64,000 nucleotides of DNA from JACCTH01 sp035253825 (GTDB taxonomy: Bacteria; Actinomycetota; Acidimicrobiia; Spongiisociales; ZC4RG35): assembly GCA_035253825.1 (NCBI GenBank), contig DATFBM010000037.1, positions 1 through 64,000 of the forward strand, in the 5' to 3' direction. This document shows positions 17,096-23,288 of the stretch, in pieces (position 1 is the stretch's first letter; each line of letters opens with the position of its first letter). The position numbers and the translations under genes were made by a program. A model generated the notes under the pieces. The model saw only the letters and a list, made by a program, of their open reading frames with translations, ran no database searches and had not been told where the DNA came from.

Positions 17096-17587
17096 TTAGG
17101 ATCCGAACAGTTGCTTGAGAGCCGCAAAGGGTCCCTCGGAGAGGTCTCCGTGACCTTCGCAGGGAGCATCATTCAAGTCGGCTCCACATTCTGGGCAAAT
17201 TCCCGCGCAATGTGGACGACAGAGCGGGTCAGGGGGGAGGGCCAGGGAAAGCTCGTCACGAACCACCCCTTCGAGGTCGATGATTCCGTCGGGTGCAATC
17301 GCGCTCTGGTCTCCGTCGGGATGGCGGACGAAAAGCTCCGACCACTCCGTTTCGACCGGTCCCTCCCACTCCCTGAGGCAGCGGACACAGACGTGATCGG
17401 CCATGATGCCCGACCAACCCTCGGCCAAAATCCCTTCTCCAACGGCGGTGAGGTGAGCGAAGGTGGCTGAACTCGAGCGTGTAGAGGTTTCCCCGACCTT
17501 GAGGAAGAGCTTGACCTCCCCGTAGACATCGCGGCGCTGGCCGGGATGGCCGAGGAGGTCGGACACCGGAAATCGAAGGTCGCCCAT
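17096..17587 (-). CDS. DUF177/YceD-family protein (23S rRNA accumulation)
   Basis: A 163-residue YceD-family protein; the E. coli and plant homologues are needed for normal 23S rRNA accumulation. It has the family cysteine pattern: CVRC in the middle and CRPHCAGICPECGADLN towards the C terminus, probably a zinc site. Its position immediately before rpmF and plsX is nearly universal. The ATG overlaps the stop of the preceding coiled-coil gene by one base (TGATG). Confidence 0.9.
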   Translation of the reverse strand: MGDLRFPVSDLLGHPGQRRDVYGEVKLFLKVGETSTRSSSATFAHLTAVGEGILAEGWSGIMADHVCVRCLREWEGPVETEWSELFVRHPDGDQSAIAPDGIIDLEGVVRDELSLALPPDPLCRPHCAGICPECGADLNDAPCEGHGDLSEGPFAALKQLFGS

Positions 17588-18096
17588 CAGTCAAGCGGTG
17601 GTGGTGGCGACTTCGGCCGAGCTTTGTGGAACTCGTCGCGGGCGAAGTGAACCCGCCCCAAGAGCTCGGTCAGGAGTGTCTCGATCCTCGAGAGGTGGCC
17701 GTCGATCTCGTCCTCAGATTCGAGCCGGAGGCGGCGGGCGTCTCCTTCGGCTCTCCTGACCAGGATGTTCGCTTCTTCGACCGCCTCGGAGAGAATGTGA
17801 TTCTCAGAGACCATCCGGCGCGACTCCGATTGGGCGCGATCCATGATTTCCTTGGCTCGCTCGTTCGTCCGGGCAATAAAGGCTTCCCGTTCCCGCACCA
17901 TCCAGCGAGCGGCCCGCAACTCGTTGGGGAGATCTGCCTGCAGCTTCTGGAGCCGTTCCGTGATCCAGTCACGATCGATGAGGATGTTGCCGGAAAGAGG
18001 CACCGACTTGGCTTCCTGGACCTCGGCTATGAGCGTCTCGATCAGCTCGAAGACATCGATGCTCTCGGTCTCGCGCAGGTCGGTTTCGTCGGTCAC
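17587..18096 (-). CDS. Coiled-coil protein, DivIVA/AtpF-like, in coaD cluster
   Basis: A 169-residue, highly charged protein that is mostly helical, with a long coiled coil (residues about 50-150: RERLQKLQADLPNELRAARWMVREREAFIARTNE and on). Such proteins beside coaD in actinobacteria are often labelled cell-division initiation or ATP-synthase-B-like by resemblance of the coil only. It has no membrane segment and no canonical DivIVA N-terminal motif. GTG at 18096 is chosen because it overlaps the coaD stop (GTGA) and follows AAGGAG by five bases; a longer frame starting at 18201 would run inside coaD. The tail is proline-rich (ARPKSPPPPLD). The function is unknown; a role in envelope growth or division is only a guess. 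Confidence 0.75.
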   Translation of the reverse strand: MTDETDLRETESIDVFELIETLIAEVQEAKSVPLSGNILIDRDWITERLQKLQADLPNELRAARWMVREREAFIARTNERAKEIMDRAQSESRRMVSENHILSEAVEEANILVRRAEGDARRLRLESEDEIDGHLSRIETLLTELLGRVHFARDEFHKARPKSPPPPLD

Positions 18097-18557
18097 AACC
18101 GCTCCTTCAGGATCCTGACGACCGCCTCTGGAACGAGGGTGCCAACCTCTCCTCCCAGTCGGGCCACCTCGCGAACGAGCGAGCTCGATAGATAGCTCCA
18201 CTGGGGATTCGTGGGAATGAAGAAGGTCTCCACCCCGGAGAGCGTCCGGTTCATCTGCGCCATCTGCAGCTCGTAGTCGAAGTCGCTCACCGCCCGCAAG
18301 CCCTTGACCACAAGGTCAACGTTCTTTTCACGGGCAAAGTCGACCAGCAGCCCTTCGAAGGCTTCGACTTCCGCCCGCCCCTCGAGGAGTTCGTTGAGCA
18401 AATCGACTCGATCGGCAGCCGGCATGAATGGCTGCTTGGATGGATTTTCCACGACCCCGACCACGACCCGGTCGAAGGCGGCGATGGCGCGATTGATCAC
18501 ATCCAGGTGACCGTTGGTCGGTGGGTCAAAGCTTCCGGGGCAAAGGGCGGTCGTCAA
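18093..18557 (-). CDS. coaD: Phosphopantetheine adenylyltransferase
   Basis: Penultimate step of coenzyme A synthesis: 4'-phosphopantetheine plus ATP to dephospho-CoA. It is 154 residues long. The nucleotidyl-transferase motif GSFDPPTNGHLDVI (T/H-x-G-H) is near the N terminus; the ISSS/T-like motif appears as SYLSSSLVREVARLGG, and the substrate loop as KGLRAVSDFDYELQMAQMNR. It overlaps rsmD at its start and the coiled-coil gene at its end, by 4 bp each. The rsmD-coaD pair is widespread. Confidence 0.97.
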   Translation of the reverse strand: MTTALCPGSFDPPTNGHLDVINRAIAAFDRVVVGVVENPSKQPFMPAADRVDLLNELLEGRAEVEAFEGLLVDFAREKNVDLVVKGLRAVSDFDYELQMAQMNRTLSGVETFFIPTNPQWSYLSSSLVREVARLGGEVGTLVPEAVVRILKERL

Positions 18558-19114
18558 GGTCGCTCCGTTTCGTCCCCATATTGTTGCGCATAGCGCAGGA
18601 GATGGCTGTCACCGTACCTGTAGACGGACCGAAGTCGCCATCCGACCGGAGCCGGCGGCACCGGGCTCGTCCGCCGACGATGAACTACCAGTTCCCCCGT
18701 TACCAAATCGGTCGCCGCCCCGATCTCTCTTACCACCTGCTCGTCGGGAAGCGACCAGGGAGGATCGAGGAATACCAGATCGAAGGACCCATCCGCCGAG
18801 GCGAGAAAGTTCGCTACCCCTCTGTTGCTCACCACGGCTCGATTGGCGAAGCCAAGTGTCACGAGGTTCTGCCGGAGAGCTACGAGAGCCTTGCGGCCAT
18901 GCTCGACGAAAGTGGCGCGTCTTGCCCCCCGGGACAGAGCCTCGATCCCGATCGATCCGGAGCCGGCATAGAGGTCGAGCACTTCGGCATCCTCCACTGC
19001 TTCGCCGAGAGCCGAAAAGATCCCCTCCTTGGCCCGATCGGTCAGCGGCCTGGTGTCACGCGTGTCGGGGCCGATCAACGCCCTCCCCTTGGCGGAACCG
19101 GCGATCACCCGCAT
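18554..19114 (-). CDS. rsmD: 16S rRNA (guanine966-N2)-methyltransferase RsmD
   Basis: SAM-dependent methyltransferase of 186 residues acting on G966 of 16S rRNA. It opens MRVIAGSAKGRALIGPDTRDTRPLTDRAKEGIFSAL, the diagnostic RsmD start. SAM motif I is LDLYAGSGSIGIEALSRGA, and the catalytic motif IV is DLVFLDPPWSLPDEQ (D-P-P-W). The 3' end overlaps coaD by 4 bp; recG lies 7 bp upstream, so recG-rsmD-coaD is one transcription unit. Confidence 0.96.
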   Translation of the reverse strand: MRVIAGSAKGRALIGPDTRDTRPLTDRAKEGIFSALGEAVEDAEVLDLYAGSGSIGIEALSRGARRATFVEHGRKALVALRQNLVTLGFANRAVVSNRGVANFLASADGSFDLVFLDPPWSLPDEQVVREIGAATDLVTGELVVHRRRTSPVPPAPVGWRLRSVYRYGDSHLLRYAQQYGDETERP

Positions 19115-19121
19115 TGCTCTG

Positions 19122-21335
19122 CTACGACTTGAGAAGCCATTCCGCCTTCTCGCCGAGGAGGGCTCGAATCTCCTCTCTCATCTCCTCGTGGTGGGAGAGG
19201 TCGGGGTCGCGGTCGACCAGGCCGAAGGCTTCCCGCCGGGCGACGAGCAGCTCGCGGTGATCGCGGATGATGTCGGCCAGCTTGAGGTCGACCATTCCCG
19301 ATTGGCGCGCCCCGAAGACGGTGCCCTGGCCTCTGAGCGTGAGATCGATCTCGGCCAGGCGAAACCCGTCGTTGGTGTCCGCCATGGCCGCGATCCGCGC
19401 CTTGCCCTCGGGCGTCGTCGGGTCGGAGATCAAAATGCAGCGACCGGGGTGCTCACCCCGGCCAACCCGTCCCCGCAATTGGTGAAGCTGGGAGAGGCCA
19501 AAGCGGTCGGCGTCCTCGATCACCATCACGGTGGCATTGGGAACGTCGATCCCTACCTCGATCACGGTGGTCGATACGAGGACATGGATGTGACCCCGCC
19601 GAAACGCAGACATCACCGCCTCCTTGTCGACCGAGGGCAGCTGGCCGTGGATCAGCCCTACCCGCAAGTCGGAGAAGACCTTCGAAAGACGGCTGAACTC
19701 GGCAGTGGCGGAAGCCAACTCCATCTTCTCGCTTTCCTCGACCAGCGGGCAGACGACGAATGCCTGCCGGCCCGCCGCCACCTCCTCGCGCACCACCTGC
19801 CAGGCCTCGGCTTGCCGAGTCTTGTTCAGGACGGTGGTGAAGACGGCCGATCGACCCGGCGGCATCTCATCCAGATGGGAGACGTCGAGGTCGCCATAGA
19901 GGGTGATCGAGAGGGTCCGCGGGATTGGAGTAGCCGTCATGATGAGCAGGTCGGGGTCGGCCTCAGTGGCCTTGTCTTTCAACAGAACACGTTGCCCTAC
20001 CCCGAAGCGGTGTTGCTCGTCTACGACAGCCACAGCCAGATCCCTGAATGCGACGCCTTCTTGAATCAGGGCATGGGTCCCGATCACCAAATCGACCTTG
20101 CCGGACGCGATCGCTTTCAGGGTCTGGGGACGAGTGGACCCCGGGTCGTAGTTGGTTCGGACCTGGGCCGAGGTCAACAATGCAATCCGGACAGGCAGGT
20201 CCGATGACGGTTCGGCAAAGAGGCTCCCCATTCCCAAACGAGTCTCGGATTCCTCGCCAGGGGAGAGGCCGGCTCGCTCGAGCAGGCTCCGAATCCCGAG
20301 GAAGTGCTGTCCGGCGAGTACCTCCGTCGGAGCCATGACCGCGGCTTGTGAACCACCCGAGACCGCTTCGAGCATTGCCGCCACCGCCACCACTGTTTTA
20401 CCTGAGCCGACTTCGCCCTGCAGCAAACGGTGCATGGCATGCGGTGCTTGGAGATCGGAGCGGATCTCGGCTAGCACCCGCCACTGCGCCTCCGTGAGGG
20501 CGTAGGGCAAGCCGGCCAGAAAGCGCTCAGCCAAGGCCCCACCGACGCCGTGAGCCCTGCCCCGCGACTCGGCGATCTGGCGACGCTTCTGTAAGGCGAG
20601 GGAGAGCTCGAGTCGAAAGAGCTCGTCGAAGATCAACCGACGGCGGGCGTGGTCAACGTCGTCTGGCTCCCCGGGAAAGTGGATGTGGTTGAAGGCCTCC
20701 TCTCGGTCCACAAGCCCGAGCTCGACACGGATCGCGTCCGGAATCGGATCGCTCATCGGAGAAGAGCGGCGCAGGGAGTTATGAATCCAACGACGGAGGT
20801 AGCCCGCTTTCACACCCTTCACACCGGGATAGATCGGAACCAGGCGACCGGTGGCGAGTCCTTCGATAGGACGGTCGAGAACGTCCACCGTCGGGCTCGA
20901 CATCCGCAGCTTTCCTTTGAAGCGCTGAATCTTTCCCGAGGCGGCGATCTCGGCTCCCTCGCTTAGCTGGCGGTATCGAAAGTCCTGGTTGAAAAAGACC
21001 AACGACACCGAGCCCGTCCCGTCGGTGATGGTCGATTCGACTATCACGAGTCCTCGGCGGGGCCGTCGGATGCTGGTCTTCTGGACCTTGCCGACCGCCG
21101 TGACCTCCTCATCTACCGGCAGCAGAGCAAGCTCCTCATGTCGAGTGCGGTCGATGTAACGGCGCGGAAACCAGCCCACCAGGTCGGCCACGGTCTTGAT
21201 TCCCGCTCGGCGCAACGAGCTCCCGCGACCATTGCCGACTCCGCTCACCTCTTCGATTTTGATCTCCGCCAGTCGGGCCAGGGACGCCACCCCGTCAAGG
21301 TAGACGGGTCTCGGGCGCCGACGATTACTGGTCAA
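19122..21335 (-). CDS. recG: ATP-dependent DNA helicase RecG
   Basis: Branch-migrating superfamily 2 helicase that regresses stalled forks. From the TTG at 21335 it is 737 residues. The N-terminal wedge/OB domain (about 60-170) leads into the helicase core: Q-rich start LPYALTEAQWRVLAEI, Walker A GEVGSGKT (307-314), DEQH in VVDEQHRFGVGQR, and motif VI QLRGRVGRGEHPGRCILI. The open frame runs 173 codons further upstream but would lie antisense over rpmB and the cold-shock-like gene and has no RecG homology, so it was rejected. TTG is preceded by GGGCAGGGACA; GTG at 21290 is an alternative. Exact start moderately certain. Confidence 0.93.
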   Translation of the reverse strand: MTSNRRRPRPVYLDGVASLARLAEIKIEEVSGVGNGRGSSLRRAGIKTVADLVGWFPRRYIDRTRHEELALLPVDEEVTAVGKVQKTSIRRPRRGLVIVESTITDGTGSVSLVFFNQDFRYRQLSEGAEIAASGKIQRFKGKLRMSSPTVDVLDRPIEGLATGRLVPIYPGVKGVKAGYLRRWIHNSLRRSSPMSDPIPDAIRVELGLVDREEAFNHIHFPGEPDDVDHARRRLIFDELFRLELSLALQKRRQIAESRGRAHGVGGALAERFLAGLPYALTEAQWRVLAEIRSDLQAPHAMHRLLQGEVGSGKTVVAVAAMLEAVSGGSQAAVMAPTEVLAGQHFLGIRSLLERAGLSPGEESETRLGMGSLFAEPSSDLPVRIALLTSAQVRTNYDPGSTRPQTLKAIASGKVDLVIGTHALIQEGVAFRDLAVAVVDEQHRFGVGQRVLLKDKATEADPDLLIMTATPIPRTLSITLYGDLDVSHLDEMPPGRSAVFTTVLNKTRQAEAWQVVREEVAAGRQAFVVCPLVEESEKMELASATAEFSRLSKVFSDLRVGLIHGQLPSVDKEAVMSAFRRGHIHVLVSTTVIEVGIDVPNATVMVIEDADRFGLSQLHQLRGRVGRGEHPGRCILISDPTTPEGKARIAAMADTNDGFRLAEIDLTLRGQGTVFGARQSGMVDLKLADIIRDHRELLVARREAFGLVDRDPDLSHHEEMREEIRALLGEKAEWLLKS

Positions 21336-21365
21336 TGTCCCTGCCCAGCTAATCTCTGAGCCTCT

Positions 21366-21554
21366 ATGTCCTACCGCTGTGAAGTGTGCGGTAAGGAGCC
21401 AAGCTACGGACGCACCGTCAGCTTCTCGCACAAGCGCAATAACCGGCGCTGGCTCCCGAACATCCAGGTGATCCGCGTCAAGCACGGGTCCAACACCCGC
21501 CGCGCTCGGATCTGCACATCCTGCATTCGGGCCGGAAAGGTGGAGAAGGTTTAG
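21366..21554 (+). CDS. rpmB: Ribosomal protein bL28
   Basis: Large-subunit ribosomal protein of 62 residues: MSYRCEVCGKEPSYGRTVSFSHKRNNRRW, with zinc-type cysteines CEVC and a second pair ICTSC near the C terminus. This is the zinc-binding form. There is no Shine-Dalgarno; a candidate -10 TAATCT (21350-21355) ends ten bases before the ATG, consistent with a very short or absent leader. Divergent from recG with 30 bp between starts. Confidence 0.96.
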   Translation: MSYRCEVCGKEPSYGRTVSFSHKRNNRRWLPNIQVIRVKHGSNTRRARICTSCIRAGKVEKV

Positions 21555-21557
21555 TCC

Positions 21558-21770
21558 GTGCAGGGAGTCGTCAAGGTATACGACCCCGTCACCGGAGCCG
21601 GCGTCATCGTCCGCGACGACGACCGCTCCGAGGTCTATCTCCGGCCAGGAGCCCTGGACGGCTCCATCTTCCGGACCCTGCGCCAGGGCCAACGCATCGT
21701 CTTCGAAGTCGACGATCAAGATGGGCGGCCGTTTGCCAAGTCGGTCCGGATCGGCTCCGACGGCTACTGA
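21558..21770 (+). CDS. Cold-shock-domain-like small protein, degenerate RNA-binding motifs
   Basis: A 70-residue protein from GTG, three bases after the rpmB stop, so probably co-transcribed and coupled to it. Its length and strand pattern (QGVVKVYDP-TGAGVIVRDDDRSEVYLRPGAL-LRQGQRIVFEVDDQDGRPFAKSVRI) align with CspA-type OB folds. However, RNP1 (KGFGFI in CspA) is TGAGVI and RNP2 (VFVHF) is VYLRP, so most stacking aromatics are gone. It may have lost single-strand nucleic-acid binding or bind something else. Its last 34 bases plus 6 downstream are duplicated 65 bp further on. Confidence 0.7.
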   Translation: MQGVVKVYDPVTGAGVIVRDDDRSEVYLRPGALDGSIFRTLRQGQRIVFEVDDQDGRPFAKSVRIGSDGY

Positions 21771-21776
21771 TTCCTC
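21737..21776 (+). repeat. 40-bp direct repeat, copy 1 (3' end of cold-shock-like gene)
   Basis: Starts CAAGTCGGTCCGGATCGGCT and runs to TTCCTC, covering the last codons and stop of the cold-shock-like gene. Copy 2 at 21802-21841 is identical except for one base (G to A), 65 bp downstream. Confidence 0.9.
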
Positions 21777-21801
21777 GACCGGCGGGCGACAGTTGGTAAG
21801 A

Positions 21802-21841
21802 CAAGTCGGTCCGAATCGGCTCCGACGGCTACTGATTCCTC
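21802..21841 (+). repeat. 40-bp direct repeat, copy 2 (gene remnant)
   Basis: Starts CAAGTCGGTCCGAATCGGCT; 39 of 40 bases match copy 1, including the TGA stop. It carries no open gene of its own, so it is a leftover of a local tandem duplication of the gene end. It lies just before the promoter of the AsnC-domain gene. Confidence 0.9.
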
Positions 21842-21867
21842 CTCGGGCGCGCACCGGCCCCTGTCGG

Positions 21868-21873
21868 TATAGT
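21868..21873 (+). promoter_or_regulatory. Candidate -10 for AsnC-domain gene
   Basis: TATAGT, 36 bases before the GTG at 21910, leaving room for a leader of about 30 bases with AGGAG as ribosome-binding site. No clear -35 was seen. Confidence 0.4.
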
Positions 21874-21909
21874 CGCCTACCAACACAGCCCCAACCGTTA
21901 GGAGCATTC

Positions 21910-22143
21910 GTGATTCAGGCATTCGTGCTCATCCAGACCGAGGTGGGCAAGGCCGCTCACGTCGCCGAGCAAGTACGCGCCATCCAGGGCGTAGAATCCG
22001 CCGACGACGTGACCGGCCCCTACGACGTCATCGTCAAGGCTTCGGCCCCCGACGTCGACGCTCTCGGCAAGCTGGTGGTGGCCCGGATCCAATCAATCGA
22101 AGGCATCACCCGGACTCTTACCAGCCCGGTGGTTCATCTCTAG
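21910..22143 (+). CDS. Stand-alone Lrp/AsnC ligand-binding domain protein
   Basis: A 77-residue protein: IQAFVLIQTEVGKAAHVAEQVRAIQGVESADDVTGPYDVIVKASAPDVDALGKLVVARIQSIEGITRTLTSPVVHL. This is an RAM/AsnC C-terminal effector domain (beta-alpha-beta-beta-alpha-beta) with no DNA-binding part. The GTG at 21910 follows AGGAG by five bases; the longer open frame from 21721 overlaps the repeat and lacks homology. Such single-domain proteins are frequent in actinobacteria and archaea and may oligomerise and bind amino acids or modulate full-length Lrp proteins. It converges on the membrane protein gene with a 4-bp overlap. Confidence 0.88.
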   Translation: MIQAFVLIQTEVGKAAHVAEQVRAIQGVESADDVTGPYDVIVKASAPDVDALGKLVVARIQSIEGITRTLTSPVVHL

Positions 22144-23288
22144 TCCTGCCTGATCCAAACCGACGCTGACGCCGGCTGGACGGTTCGGGTTACGACGCCG
22201 GTCAATCCCCCAGTAAGCGATCGCAGCTCGACCTGATTACGCAGCCGGGCGGCAAAAGACGCCACCACTTGCTCGGCGTCGTATCGAGCGCGGTTGAAGC
22301 GACGGTCCACCGTGTCCTGTAACCGTCGCCGGGCGGGATTGAACATCGCCGCTACTGCGAGGGTCGAGCCCGCCACCGCCAAATCGCTCTCTCCGGGGAG
22401 TACCGCTCTGAGAAGGAACACGGCTCCCGAATAGACCATTGCCGACAATCCAATCACCAGGCCATAACTCACCGTCCGCGAGACAAGACGGTCGATGGCA
22501 TAAAGGCGGTAGCGAAGGATGGCCACTCCGATGGCAATTGGAATGAACAAGATGAAAAGGCTTACGACCCAGGTCCCCGGCTGGTAGAGGCGGGGCACGA
22601 ACAAACGGAATACGACCTCAATGATGACGATGACTAATCCGTTGAGAGCGCTGGCGTAGACCACCCACTTCAACTGCAGCCGGCTTTCGCCTGTGGCCTT
22701 ATGGAAGCGGATGATGATCGAGATCACCACCAGCAAGGCAGAAACTTGCAAAAACAGGTAGCTGGCAAACTGGAGAGCGGTGGTCAGCGCATCAAGCGTC
22801 GCGATCTCGAGCGGGTTCGAAAAGCCGGTCACGTCGGAAGGGCCGAAGAAGAAGCCCAGGAACGAAAGCACCGCTCCAGTCCAGAGCCCGATCACCGCCA
22901 CACGCCACCGCGGCGAGAGCAGATGACCGTCGGGAAAGATTGCCAGGGCATGAAATAGCGCCGCGATGGGAATCATCCACATCCACGATGGAGCCAAGGA
23001 GCCGATGATGCCCAGAGGAGTCGTCGACCTCCCACTCAGCATTACCCCCACCCGATAAAACACTTCCAGGGCGGCCGACCCGATCCCTGCTACCTGGAGC
23101 AGCCTTCCGATCGGGTTCTCAGGTCGTGAGCGATCGACGACGTAGCCGATGATGGCGAATCCGGCTCCCCAGGCGAGCGGCGCTCCCGGCGCCCCCCAGG
23201 CGCCGGGCGACGAATGGCCGGCGAACAACAACAGCGCCGCCGGAACAGCGAAAACCGACGTCAGGACCACCAGTACCAACCGCATCAC
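22140..23288 (-). CDS. Sensor-kinase-like integral membrane protein without kinase domain
   Basis: A 382-residue protein with about eight membrane helices filling the first 300 residues, then a short helical linker NPARRRLQDTVDRRFNRARYDAEQVVASFAARLRNQVELRSLTGGLTGVVTRTVQPASASVWIRQD. The RFNRARYDA linker and preceding RYRLYAIDRLVSRTVSYG are recognisable from N-terminal regions of actinobacterial histidine kinases and related signalling proteins. The protein stops where dimerisation/HATPase domains would begin. No frameshift is apparent, so it looks like a genuine short form. It overlaps the upstream transporter/CNB fusion by 4 bp and is probably translated with it, suggesting that they act together at the membrane. 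Its function is unknown. Confidence 0.75.
   Translation of the reverse strand: MMRLVLVVLTSVFAVPAALLLFAGHSSPGAWGAPGAPLAWGAGFAIIGYVVDRSRPENPIGRLLQVAGIGSAALEVFYRVGVMLSGRSTTPLGIIGSLAPSWMWMIPIAALFHALAIFPDGHLLSPRWRVAVIGLWTGAVLSFLGFFFGPSDVTGFSNPLEIATLDALTTALQFASYLFLQVSALLVVISIIIRFHKATGESRLQLKWVVYASALNGLVIVIIEVVFRLFVPRLYQPGTWVVSLFILFIPIAIGVAILRYRLYAIDRLVSRTVSYGLVIGLSAMVYSGAVFLLRAVLPGESDLAVAGSTLAVAAMFNPARRRLQDTVDRRFNRARYDAEQVVASFAARLRNQVELRSLTGGLTGVVTRTVQPASASVWIRQD

Noticed and set aside
19029..20207. 392-residue plus-strand open frame opposite recG
   Set aside because: Shadow of the RecG helicase core; no recognisable domain.
21336..21854. Upstream extension of RecG (173 codons)
   Set aside because: Would run antisense through rpmB and the cold-shock-like gene and has no RecG similarity; TTG at 21335 used instead.
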